A stretch of 10,636 nucleotides of DNA from Candidatus Bipolaricaulota bacterium (GCA_030612485.1 JAUWNS010000075.1:1-10636), one strand, 5' to 3'. Counted from the first letter of the stretch, positions 1-6,584 are shown. Translations and numbers: made by a program. Notes: generated by a model not told the origin, from the sequence alone.

Positions 1-135
1 GTCGTAATCTGCGGTAGGGTCCCTTGTCACAGCAACCCCTTGGCTTTCTAAGGCCTGCACGGAATTACGCGTCGCTACCCCAATCCCGGATTGGTCGACT
101 AAGCCGTGCACCTCAAGGTATAAACAGATCTTTAT
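1..135 (-). CDS. Glycosyltransferase (GT4-like), N-terminal fragment, apparent ATA start
   Basis: The first 45 codons of a gene that runs off the left edge. The peptide reads [I/M]KICLYLEVHG, then QSGIGVATRN, then VAVTRDPTADYD. This resembles the N-terminus of family-4 glycosyltransferases ('MKICxYLE...SGIGxAxxNQxKAL...VTTDPxxDYD'), which transfer sugars from nucleotide sugars to lipids or glycans on the inner face of the membrane. No ATG, GTG or TTG lies in frame near the expected start. The ATA codon (133-135, read on the minus strand) sits exactly where the family's Met falls, 5 nt after a purine-rich AAGGGAGAGG (141-150). The start is therefore either a rare AUA codon or an ATG-to-ATA change. 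The gene lies 37 nt downstream of pncC on the same strand, so they are probably co-transcribed. The family call rests on remembered motif similarity over a short fragment; the catalytic domain is outside the window. Confidence 0.6.
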   Translation of the reverse strand, partial: MKICLYLEVHGLVDQSGIGVATRNSVQALESQGVAVTRDPTADYD

Positions 136-140
136 TGTTA

Positions 141-150
141 CCTCTCCCTT
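141..150 (-). promoter_or_regulatory. Ribosome binding site deciding the ATA start
   Basis: On the minus strand this reads AAGGGAGAGG, a strong Shine-Dalgarno match 5 nt before the ATA codon at 133-135. It is the main reason for placing the glycosyltransferase start there, because no standard start codon follows at a usable distance. Confidence 0.6.
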
Positions 151-172
151 GCGTGAAGACTGAGAGGGAAGG

Positions 173-676
173 CTACCGGATCTCTTCCCCTCTTTCAAAT
201 AGAGAGGGTGTGTCTCCCAGCCTGTCGAGGACGAGTTTGAAAGCCGCATCGGCCGAACGTTCCTTATTCGCCAGCCGATCCCCATCCCAGATGAATCGCT
301 GGCAACGAACCCCTTCTGCTGTAGCCACAGCAATGTAGACCAACCCGACCGGTTTTTCCGCGCTTCCCCCGCCGGGGCCGGCAATTCCTGTGATCGCCAC
401 CGCGATATCACTCGCTAGGAGGTCCTTGCACCCGGTTGCCATCGCCTTTGCCGTCTCTGCGCTCACCGCACCGTGTCGACTGAGGATCGAAGCCGGGACC
501 GCAAGTAAGTGCTCTTTCACATCATTCTGGTAAGCGATGACTCCCCCGCGGAAGTAGGCGGACGACCCTGGAACATCGGTGATCCGGCTCGCCAATAACC
601 CGCCTGTACACGATTCGGCAACCGCAAGGGTCATCCCACGTACGGTTAGCACCTCGCCCAGTCGCTCTTCGAGCAT
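173..676 (-). CDS. pncC: Nicotinamide-nucleotide amidohydrolase PncC (CinA C-terminal domain)
   Basis: A stand-alone CinA C-terminal domain of 167 residues, the usual length of the family. Members deamidate nicotinamide mononucleotide to nicotinate mononucleotide, recycling pyridine nucleotides in the cytoplasm. Visible motifs are [15 protein letters not shown] (residues 18-32) with the expected catalytic Ser22, the [15 protein letters not shown] segment (44-58), GAVSAETA (69-76), and the glycine-rich [11 protein letters not shown] followed by KPVG (94-111). The ATG at 676 was chosen over an in-frame ATG at 757 because a GAGGAG sequence lies just before it and the family starts there; the longer version would add 27 non-conserved residues. 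It follows the leucine-rich repeat gene on the same strand after about 230 bp in which I see no firm feature, and precedes the glycosyltransferase. There is no COG1058 (CinA N-terminal) domain, so this is PncC rather than full-length CinA. Confidence 0.92.
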   Translation of the reverse strand: MLEERLGEVLTVRGMTLAVAESCTGGLLASRITDVPGSSAYFRGGVIAYQNDVKEHLLAVPASILSRHGAVSAETAKAMATGCKDLLASDIAVAITGIAGPGGGSAEKPVGLVYIAVATAEGVRCQRFIWDGDRLANKERSADAAFKLVLDRLGDTPSLFERGEEIR

Positions 677-908
677 AAGACTCCTCGCTTTCGCATTCTG
701 CCCATTTTTCCTCCCCTTATTTTCCCCGGTGAAGAAGGGAAAGGCAACCGTTCGCACAAGAGAGATTCGAGGGGCTCTCAGCCGATCACGGCGTCAGTAG
801 ACAAACAGGGCGACAATGCCGCACCAGGACCTGAAAACGACAGCAGCGCTAGCAAGATGGCTCCCATGACTCCCAACAACCCCAATTGATGCGAACTTCG
901 GAGCGGTG

Positions 909-2234
909 TCAGTTCTGTGGATCGAAGTCAACGCGGACCTCTCGACCTTGTAGAACTTCGATGTTCAGCATGTCTGGAGAACCAGGCGTGAGGTCGAGGT
1001 AGTTATAGCAGAGGCCTACCCAATCCTCCGCGCCTAACCCGGCATTGTTAACGAGCGCGTTGATGTTGACAATCTGGTTATCCTCCAGGTTGAGCCACTT
1101 GAGGTTGATCAAGCCGGATAGCACGCTGATATCGACGATTTGGTTGTTGTGCAGGAAGAGCCCCGTAAGGTTGGTCAAGTCCGATAGGGGACTGCTGTCA
1201 ACGATCTGGTTGTTGCGTAGGAAGAGCCCTGTAAGGTGGGTCAAGCCGGATAGCGCGTTGATGTCAACGATCTGGTTTCTGGGCAGCCAGAGCTTTGTGA
1301 GGCTGGTCAAGTCCGATAGTGCGTTGATGTCAATGATCTGGCTGCTGTCCAGGTAGAGCCTCGTGAGGTTGGTCAAGCCCGATAGCGCGTTGATGTCAAA
1401 GAACTGGTTGCTGTCCAGGTAGAGCCCCGTGAGATTGGTCAAGCCCGATAGCGCATTGATATCAATGATCTGGTTGCTGCTCAAGTAGATCTCCTTGAGA
1501 TTGGTCAAGCCCGATAGGAGACTGGTGTCACTGATCTGGTTGTTGTGCAGGGAGAGCACTGTGAGGTTGGTCAGGTTCGATAGGGGGCTGATGTCACTGA
1601 TCTGGTTGTAGTACAACCTGAGACTCTCAAGCTTGGCCAAGCCCGATAGCGCGCTGATGTCGCTGATAAGGTTGTCGCGAACCCAGAGCCCAGTTAGGAT
1701 GGGCAAGCCGGATAGCGCGCGGATGTCAACGATCTGGTTGTCGCGCAGCCAGAGCCTCGTAAGCTTGGTCAAACCTGATAGCGCGCTGATGTCAATGATC
1801 TCGTTCCCGTACAGGTAGAGCTTGGTAAGGTTGATCAAGCCGGATAGCGCGCTGATGTCAATGATCTGGTTGCTGTCTAGGTGGAGCCCCGTGAGGTTGG
1901 CCAGGTCTGATAGGGGGCTGATGTCGACGATATGGTTTCTGTGCAGATCGAGCCCCGTGAGATCAACACAGTGCTGAATTTCCTCGATATTGGCGATATT
2001 GTAATCGCCAGCATCGAGGGACGTTAGCCCAATCAAGTCGGTATCGTGGATGTCTCCGGTTGGTTTCCCGATCGCGTCGCGGATAGCTGCTTCAAGTCCT
2101 GGATCGGGGAAGTTGACAACAACGGCAGAAGCAGGGACCGAGACTATGGCAACAAGAGCACCGAGTGCTAGGACTATTCCAATTGCAATCAAGCTCCCGC
2201 CACTCATGTCTCTCAATCGATTGCTTCGCATCAT
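909..2234 (-). CDS. Secreted leucine-rich repeat protein (SDS22/internalin-like)
   Basis: A 441-residue protein with an N-terminal signal peptide: a basic start (MMRSNRLRD), a hydrophobic core (LIAIGIVLALGALVAIVSV) and a likely cleavage after PASA. A cap region containing FPDPGLEAAIRDAIGKPTG follows. Then come fourteen 22-residue leucine-rich repeats (about residues 91-398) of the type NLTxLxLxxNQIxDIxxLSGLT, and a C-terminal cap ending REVRVDFDPQN. Such repeats form a curved solenoid that usually binds other proteins; the protein is probably exported, with no visible cell-wall anchor. The ATG-ATG pair at 2234/2231 was chosen because longer starts overlap nth and a later ATG (2207) would lose the basic part of the signal peptide. 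There is no Shine-Dalgarno sequence; CATACT lies 8 nt before the start, so the mRNA may be leaderless. The gene lies 53 nt after nth on the same strand. The ligand is unknown. Confidence 0.85.
   Translation of the reverse strand: MMRSNRLRDMSGGSLIAIGIVLALGALVAIVSVPASAVVVNFPDPGLEAAIRDAIGKPTGDIHDTDLIGLTSLDAGDYNIANIEEIQHCVDLTGLDLHRNHIVDISPLSDLANLTGLHLDSNQIIDISALSGLINLTKLYLYGNEIIDISALSGLTKLTRLWLRDNQIVDIRALSGLPILTGLWVRDNLISDISALSGLAKLESLRLYYNQISDISPLSNLTNLTVLSLHNNQISDTSLLSGLTNLKEIYLSSNQIIDINALSGLTNLTGLYLDSNQFFDINALSGLTNLTRLYLDSSQIIDINALSDLTSLTKLWLPRNQIVDINALSGLTHLTGLFLRNNQIVDSSPLSDLTNLTGLFLHNNQIVDISVLSGLINLKWLNLEDNQIVNINALVNNAGLGAEDWVGLCYNYLDLTPGSPDMLNIEVLQGREVRVDFDPQN
1041..1964 (-). repeat. Tandem 66-bp repeats encoding 14 leucine-rich repeats
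   Basis: Fourteen consecutive in-frame 66-bp units without insertions or deletions, each encoding one 22-residue leucine-rich repeat. Neighbouring units share long stretches of identical DNA, for example 'atctggttg' and 'ggtcaagcc' recurring every 66 bp. The array could therefore expand or contract by slippage or unequal recombination. Confidence 0.9.
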
Positions 2235-2287
2235 AACGCTACAGTATGGGATGATGAAATGAGGAATACAAACCAAAAACCGTTCGC

Positions 2288-2944
2288 TTAGGAAGTCTCG
2301 GCCCGCCACGTACAGTGATCGCTTAACGGGCACGTGGGACACTCGGGACGACGCGGATGACAGGTCTCACGGCCTAGGCGGATCAACTGCAGGTGAAGAC
2401 GTCGCATGAGCGCTGGATCGGGAGGGAGGAGTGCATTCATTTGCTGGTGTGGGTCGTCTCTCTCTCCCACCAAGCCAAGACGGGTTGTTACACGCCGGAT
2501 GTGCGTATCGACCGGGAAATACGGTTTGTCAAACGAGAAGAGCATCACGATCCCCGCCGTCTTCTTCCCCACCCCCGGAGAGGCAAGGAGCCAGGCCATC
2601 GCCTCGCCAAGGGGAAGATCGGCAAGAAAGGAGATGTCGAGCGATCCCCGTTCTCGATCAATCCGTTCGAGGACCAACTTGATACGGGACGACTTCTGTC
2701 GGTGTAATCCACCGACCTGGATTGCTTCTGCAATCTCACCTGCAGGGGCTTGTCGCACCTTGTCGAGGTCTCCGAAGTGTGAAAGGAGGGAAGCGTAGGC
2801 TCGATCCCGGTTCGTGTCATTCGTGTTTTGAGAGAGGATCGTCGAGATAAGTTCTTCGAGTGAGTCGCTTCTCATAATCTCAATTTTACCGTAGCGATTG
2901 AGCAGATGCCCCGCGATCCAGTCGATCTCTTGGTTGGCGTTCAT
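2288..2944 (-). CDS. nth: Endonuclease III (DNA glycosylase/AP lyase, HhH-GPD family)
   Basis: A 218-residue base-excision repair enzyme that removes oxidised pyrimidines and nicks the abasic site. Visible features: ISTILSQNTND (residues 33-43), the helix-hairpin-helix SPGVGKKTAG with the expected catalytic lysine (about K128), VDTHIRR with the catalytic aspartate (about D146), and an intact C-x6-C-x2-C-x5-C 4Fe-4S ligand set (C195, C202, C205, C211). The length matches the family. The ATG at 2944 was preferred over an in-frame TTG at 2980, which would add 12 residues of non-conserved sequence. No Shine-Dalgarno sequence precedes it, but TATCCT lies 7 nt upstream, suggesting a leaderless transcript. 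The gene runs divergently from the adjacent island, and its first 50 or so codons are duplicated at 6435-6597. It is a housekeeping gene that appears to have served as the integration target. Confidence 0.93.
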   Translation of the reverse strand: MNANQEIDWIAGHLLNRYGKIEIMRSDSLEELISTILSQNTNDTNRDRAYASLLSHFGDLDKVRQAPAGEIAEAIQVGGLHRQKSSRIKLVLERIDRERGSLDISFLADLPLGEAMAWLLASPGVGKKTAGIVMLFSFDKPYFPVDTHIRRVTTRLGLVGERDDPHQQMNALLPPDPALMRRLHLQLIRLGRETCHPRRPECPTCPLSDHCTWRAETS

Positions 2945-2957
2945 GGGCGAGAGGATA
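2795..2957. repeat. Direct repeat copy A (5' part of nth plus -10 region), inner island edge
   Basis: This segment matches 6435-6597 without gaps (offset 3640). Positions 2865-2957 are identical to 6505-6597 over 93 bp; the remaining 70 bp differ at 10 positions. The identical part covers the nth start codon, about 26 codons and 13 bp upstream, ending at the outer edge of the TATCCT hexamer. It behaves like one attachment-site half of an element inserted in the 5' end of nth. Confidence 0.9.
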
Positions 2958-2983
2958 GGGGTAGGGGATTTACCATTCAAGCA
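2952..2983 (-). promoter_or_regulatory. Possible nth promoter, -35 supplied by island DNA
   Basis: Read on the minus strand: TTGAAT, 17 nt, then TATCCT, then 7 nt to the nth ATG. The -10 hexamer lies in the duplicated segment, while the -35 lies in island DNA. The other repeat copy has its own -35-like TTGCAC 18 nt before the same TATCCT. This is consistent with the insertion having replaced the original upstream half of the promoter. The match is by eye only. Confidence 0.35.
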
Positions 2984-3005
2984 GCTAGGTGCGACAAGGA
3001 AAGAA

Positions 3006-3034
3006 TTGACCGTTCACCAGCGAATTGATAAGCT
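3006..3034 (+). promoter_or_regulatory. Possible promoter of the hsdM fragment
   Basis: TTGACC (3006-3011), a 17-nt spacer, then TAAGCT (3029-3034) preceded by TGA as in an extended -10. A Shine-Dalgarno GGAGG (3045-3049) follows 6 nt before the ATG at 3056. The -10 matches the consensus weakly. Confidence 0.35.
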
Positions 3035-3055
3035 TGAACTGCCTGGAGGCAAGCA

Positions 3056-3616
3056 ATGAGCAACGAGACGAGTGCAAACCTTGGATTTGAAGACAAATTG
3101 TGGAAGATGGCGGACAAGATGCGGGGCCACATGGACTCCTCCGAGTACAAGCATGTGGTTCTCGGCCTGATCTTTCTGAAGTATATCTCCGACGCCTTTC
3201 GAACCAAGTATGAGGAGCTAGAAGTCACCAAGGACACGGAATACACAGATCCGGAAGACCGTGATGAATACTTAGCCGCCAACATCTTCTGGGTGCCGAA
3301 GGAGGCTCGCTGGAGCGTCTTGCAGAGCAATGCCAAGCAGCCCTCCGTCGGGAAAATCGTTGACGACGCCATGGCGGCTATTGAAAAGGAGAGCCAGAAG
3401 CTCAAGGGGGTTCTCCCCAAGGATTACTCCCGCTCCGCGCTGGATAAGCATCGTTTAGGAGAGCTCATCGACAATGTGAGCAAGATCGGGCTTGGAGATG
3501 ATGCATCCCGTTCAAAGGACGTTCTTGGCCGGGTGCACGAATATTTCCTTGGTCGCTTCGCTGCCGCAGAAGGTAAGGGTGGAGGCGTGTTCTACACGCC
3601 TCAATGCAATCGATGA
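3056..3616 (+). pseudogene. hsdM: Truncated type I restriction-modification methyltransferase subunit (HsdM N-terminus)
   Basis: A 186-codon remnant of HsdM, normally around 500 residues, which with HsdS methylates adenines at type I recognition sites. It retains the N-terminal helical domain, beginning near [18 protein letters not shown] and [18 protein letters not shown]. It then has the linker [20 protein letters not shown] followed by VFYTPQ, which normally leads into the SAM-binding fold. Directly after FYTPQ the similarity stops and the frame ends (CNR-stop), so the SAM-binding and NPPF catalytic motifs are absent and the product cannot methylate DNA. The start has a good GGAGG 6 nt upstream. 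No hsdS or hsdR is present. The break lies near 3604, and the next 16 codons in the +1 frame may belong to another gene's end, suggesting an internal deletion. A short HsdM_N-like protein could still be made. Confidence 0.88.
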
Positions 3617-3674
3617 ACTCAAAGAAGGTGTCCGGTTCTGGAGCGAAAATAATGATTGAAAGAGACATTGACAA

Positions 3675-3706
3675 GCAAATATGCGAAATGCGTAAGGCAT
3701 ATTTGC
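3675..3706. repeat. Perfect 10-bp inverted repeat upstream of the D12 methyltransferase gene
   Basis: GCAAATATGC (3675-3684) and GCATATTTGC (3697-3706) are exact reverse complements separated by 12 nt. The pair lies 31 bp before the methyltransferase ATG. It begins 1 nt after a consensus -35-like TTGACA (3668-3673), and its right arm overlaps a second -35-like TTGCAA (3703-3708). Spacing and symmetry suit an operator for a dimeric repressor. A cruciform, or a weak hairpin terminator for the hsdM fragment without a T-run, is less likely. Confidence 0.6.
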
Positions 3707-3729
3707 AATACGGTCGACAACTTTATACA
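3703..3729 (+). promoter_or_regulatory. Possible promoter of the methyltransferase-ATPase operon
   Basis: TTGCAA (3703-3708), 15 nt, then TATACA (3724-3729), which lies 8 nt before the ATG at 3738. No Shine-Dalgarno sequence precedes that ATG. If this is the promoter, the transcript would be leaderless and its -35 would overlap the inverted repeat at 3675-3706. The spacing is short; this is by eye only. Confidence 0.35.
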
Positions 3730-3737
3730 AAACAGAC

Positions 3738-4646
3738 ATGCCTACAACGCTAACACCATTACGATATCCTGGCGGCAAGACAAAATATGCCAATTTGCTC
3801 GTTGAGATAATTTCGCTGAACGATCTTGACAACTGCACCTTTGTAGAGGTTTTTGCCGGCGGAGCCGGAGCAGCAATATCGTTGCTGCTTAAAGGACATG
3901 TGAAATCGCTGTTTCTCAATGATCTGGATGCTGCAATCTTCTCATTTTGGAAATCCGTCAAAGAGCATCCCAAGGAATTAGTTGAACTAATCCGAACTAC
4001 TCCCATCAGCACTACTGAATGGTGTCGGCAAAAAAGTATCCACGACAGCAAGGATACCAGCGATATGCTTGCTCTTGGCTTCTCCACATTCTATCTTAAT
4101 CGTTGTAACCACTCCGGGATTTTGAAAGCAAGGCCAATTGGGGGCATGAAGCAAAATGGCGCTTACAAGATCAATTCCAGATACAACAAGGACACGTCCA
4201 TTGCAAAGATAGAGGCTATTGCCAAATATGTTGACTCATTTGCGGTCTTTAACTTAGATGGAGTAAGCTTCCTTAACCTTCTTGAGCACCAACACCACGA
4301 CAGAAGCCTCCTCATATATTTTGACCCCCCGTATTATCAAAAGGGTCCCGCTTTGTATCTGAACCATTTTAGTCATGAAGACCATGAATCTCTTCGAGAT
4401 GCTATTCTGCAGTGCCCATTCCCCTGGGTTCTTTCTTATGACAACCATGAGAACATCGTGCAAATGTACCGCGGCCGGAATTGTAAACTGTTCCGAAACC
4501 ACCTCAGGCACACGATCTCGGGAAACGCCAGGGCCGAAGAGCTTATCATCAGCAAGCTCGACTTGCCGGATTATCTTGAGCCACTTGAAACCACAACTAT
4601 GGAGGAACGCGATGGCGCCAACGACGGTAGTTTGCCTCAGGATTGA
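3738..4646 (+). CDS. D12-class N6-adenine DNA methyltransferase
   Basis: A complete 302-residue enzyme predicted to transfer a methyl group from SAM to adenine N6 in a specific DNA sequence (Dam/D12 family, alpha arrangement). Motifs in order: PLRYPGGK (residues 7-14, motif X), FVEVFAGGAGA (35-45, motif I, SAM binding), LNDLD (60-64, motif II), a family-typical stretch FYLNRCNHSGIL followed by ARPIGG, and the catalytic YFDPPYY (about 194-200, motif IV DPPY). No frameshift is visible. The recognition sequence cannot be read from the protein. The gene is more AT-rich than the flanking chromosome, consistent with transfer. It overlaps the downstream ATPase gene by 35 nt, so the two are probably translated from one mRNA. 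An inverted repeat lies just upstream and could be its operator. It could be the modification half of a defence system, or a phage- or island-borne orphan methyltransferase. Confidence 0.93.
   Translation: MPTTLTPLRYPGGKTKYANLLVEIISLNDLDNCTFVEVFAGGAGAAISLLLKGHVKSLFLNDLDAAIFSFWKSVKEHPKELVELIRTTPISTTEWCRQKSIHDSKDTSDMLALGFSTFYLNRCNHSGILKARPIGGMKQNGAYKINSRYNKDTSIAKIEAIAKYVDSFAVFNLDGVSFLNLLEHQHHDRSLLIYFDPPYYQKGPALYLNHFSHEDHESLRDAILQCPFPWVLSYDNHENIVQMYRGRNCKLFRNHLRHTISGNARAEELIISKLDLPDYLEPLETTTMEERDGANDGSLPQD
4601..4605 (+). promoter_or_regulatory. Ribosome binding site deciding the ATPase start
   Basis: GGAGG, 6 nt before the ATG at 4612, inside the 3' end of the methyltransferase gene. It supports the start at 4612 rather than the longer open frame from 4375, whose first 79 codons overlap the methyltransferase and show no family features. 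Confidence 0.85.
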
Positions 4647-6306
4647 CAAGTTTCGCAGATTCCATGACATTACGATCCCCTTCGGGGAACGCATCACGAT
4701 CATTGCGGGGCAGAATGGGACCTCCAAATCTACCCTCCTGGGAATGCTTGCACAGCCCTTCTCCTTTGGCGTCGTCCGCGGTAGGACAGCAGGAACACCT
4801 GATCATTCTACGTACACGAAGAACTACCACGGCCTCGAGCTCAATGAATATGTGGATCTCGCAGGCAGGCCATTCATGTATGATTGCGATGACATTTTTC
4901 GCCTTTCACGAGCCTTTGACTTTGGCAAGCGCTACGAATATAGGACCGAGCTGTCACCGCTGAAAGGCGGGGTGGGCATCCTCCCCGACAATCGGCTCGT
5001 CACTGTGTCGCGGCATCAGAAGTCCAAGGACGGTGAAATAGTTCGGATGCGCTTCGTCACCGGGCCCGGCGCCAGTCACAAGCCGGGTGAGGGCAACTTC
5101 CCCCATCCGGTGATCTATCTTGGGCTTAATCGTCTCTGGCCCCTGGCCGTGACAAAGAAGTGCACCTTCTCCGGCGAAACGCTTTCCGATGAGGACCGGG
5201 AATGGTATGTGGACAAGTACAACGAGGTCCTGTGCCTGGAGGAACGGGGCAACGGTGCCAAATTCATGGACACTGTCGAGAAGAAAAGGTTCATAACTCC
5301 GGAGAGCACCGATTACGACGGCGAAAGTTGCTCGGCAGGACAGGACAATCTCAGCCAACTCCTGACGGCCATCCTGTCTTTCCGACGTCTCAAGAAAAAG
5401 CTTGGCGACCGCTACCAAGGAGGGCTGCTCCTCATTGATGAACTGGACGCGACCCTGCACGCCTTTGCACAGGAAAGACTCCTTGGACTCCTTCGCGATA
5501 TCTCCCACGAACTCGATCTCCAGATCATTGCAACGTCACATTCCCTGCATCTTCTTGAAACCGCATATTATTCGTCGCTCAAGAGCGACATTGCCGTGCT
5601 CTATCTCGCCAATAGCGATGGGGCCATAAGCTGTGAAGAGTGCGCCACCTATCAAGACCTCAGCGACTATATCAAGGTCCAGGCAACTCAACCCCCAAAG
5701 AAGAGGGCAAGGAAAGTATCAGTTATCGTTGAAGATCTCAACGGAAGGTCGCTGTTTTGGCAGATCTGCGGTTCAAAGCTTCGGAATTACGTTGCCTGCG
5801 CCGATACTTCGACTTCCCTGGGTGCGGGGACGCTCAAGAACTTTGCTGAAATGTCGACGTCTGTTCCGGCCCTTGCGGAAGTGATCTTCCTTCCCGACGG
5901 CGATATGGCAGGAGAGTGGAAGAGTCCGCCGAAGGGATTGTTGGCCTTGCCCGGAGGACATCGCCCGGAGACCCTCATTTATCGCCACCTTTTCACGATG
6001 AAGGACTCGGACCCGTTTTGGAGAAAATGTGCACCCACGTACAAGAGGCAGGTTGCGATAACCAAGCCGGGTGGCATCTCGTTGGAAGTGGGTGATGACA
6101 AGAAATGGGTCAAAAACTGGTACAAAGAACAAAGCCAGTACTGGGGACGCGGTAATCAAAAAGTGTTCAAGTCCTGGATTGGTGCCCACCAACAAGAGTG
6201 TCTCGCATTTTACAAGAAATTCATCAAACTCCTCCGTGGGCGTTACAAGGGCGAGATTCCAACAAAAGTGATAGATGGAGTACTTGCGAAACTCAAGGAC
6301 TCTTGA
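4612..6306 (+). CDS. OLD-like ATPase with TOPRIM-like C-terminal region (candidate defence nuclease)
   Basis: A 564-residue protein. The N-terminal half is an ABC/AAA15-type ATPase: LRIDKFRRFHDITIPFG (residues 9-25), a Walker A GQNGTSKST (33-41, K39; Ser38 where Gly is usual), an ABC-signature-like SAGQDNLSQ (241-249), Walker B LLLIDE (272-277) and a switch histidine in ATSHS (H310). The C-terminal half has VIVEDLNGRSLFW (371-383, candidate acidic E374), LPDGD (427-431, D429 and D431) and LPGGHRPE (446-453). This pattern resembles the TOPRIM fold of OLD, GajA and DUF4435 proteins, which cut DNA or RNA with metal ions. The start is fixed by GGAGG 6 nt upstream and overlaps the methyltransferase gene by 35 nt, implying coupled translation. 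I infer a role in attack on unmodified or invading DNA. The ATPase call is firm; the nuclease call is tentative, because the first motif is VED rather than VEG. Confidence 0.85.
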   Translation: MAPTTVVCLRIDKFRRFHDITIPFGERITIIAGQNGTSKSTLLGMLAQPFSFGVVRGRTAGTPDHSTYTKNYHGLELNEYVDLAGRPFMYDCDDIFRLSRAFDFGKRYEYRTELSPLKGGVGILPDNRLVTVSRHQKSKDGEIVRMRFVTGPGASHKPGEGNFPHPVIYLGLNRLWPLAVTKKCTFSGETLSDEDREWYVDKYNEVLCLEERGNGAKFMDTVEKKRFITPESTDYDGESCSAGQDNLSQLLTAILSFRRLKKKLGDRYQGGLLLIDELDATLHAFAQERLLGLLRDISHELDLQIIATSHSLHLLETAYYSSLKSDIAVLYLANSDGAISCEECATYQDLSDYIKVQATQPPKKRARKVSVIVEDLNGRSLFWQICGSKLRNYVACADTSTSLGAGTLKNFAEMSTSVPALAEVIFLPDGDMAGEWKSPPKGLLALPGGHRPETLIYRHLFTMKDSDPFWRKCAPTYKRQVAITKPGGISLEVGDDKKWVKNWYKEQSQYWGRGNQKVFKSWIGAHQQECLAFYKKFIKLLRGRYKGEIPTKVIDGVLAKLKDS

Positions 6307-6407
6307 TGAGAATATCTCAACAAAATGAGAAACTCAAACCACCGTAGATCGCTAAGGATAACCCACCTCCGACAATCGGCACACAGAGAGGGCATGATCA
6401 GTAGACG
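6307..6407. other. Island right end, no gene seen
   Basis: About 100 bp between the ATPase stop and the truncated nth copy. It contains a short dyad TGAGA-ATA-TCTCA just after the stop codon, too weak to call a terminator. I see no coding frame or RNA gene. Confidence 0.4.
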
Positions 6408-6584
6408 TTAAGCTATGCGCCCGATCAACGAGAGGTACGCTCGATCTCGGTTCGTGTCATTCGTGTTCTGAGAGCGGATCCTCAAGACAAGTTCTCCGAG
6501 TGGATCGCTTCTCATAATCTCAATTTTACCGTAGCGATTGAGCAGATGCCCCGCGATCCAGTCGATCTCTTGGTTGGCGTTCAT
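6408..6584 (-). pseudogene. nth: Truncated second copy of nth (5' end only)
   Basis: An open frame of 58 residues starting MNANQEIDWIAGHLL, the same as the intact nth at 2944. The first 26 or so codons are identical. After that it drifts (SDPLGELVLRIRSQNT where the intact gene has SDSLEELISTILSQNT), then recovers SQNTNDTNRDRAY, and ends in unrelated codons and a stop. The catalytic hairpin, the aspartate and the 4Fe-4S cysteines are all missing, so it cannot be a working glycosylase. It keeps the TATCCT hexamer 7 nt before the ATG and may be transcribed. It marks the right boundary of the island and is either the element's own attachment region or the displaced chromosomal 5' end. Confidence 0.88.

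Noticed and set aside
24..338. Plus-strand open frame of 104 codons at the left edge.
   Set aside because: It lies opposite pncC and the glycosyltransferase start, which have clear family motifs; its protein has low complexity and no motif.
778..867. Short minus-strand frame of 29 residues (MGAILLALLSFSGPG...) between the leucine-rich repeat gene and pncC.
   Set aside because: GGAG lies only 2 nt before the ATG, there is no recognisable family, and a hydrophobic frame this short can arise by chance.
1041..1964. Regular 66-bp repeats considered as a CRISPR array.
   Set aside because: Units are directly adjacent, in frame and code for leucine-rich repeats; there are no distinct spacers.
4954..5508. 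Minus-strand frame of 184 codons opposite the ATPase gene.
   Set aside because: It is antisense to a gene with a clear start signal and ATPase motifs, and its own protein shows nothing recognisable.
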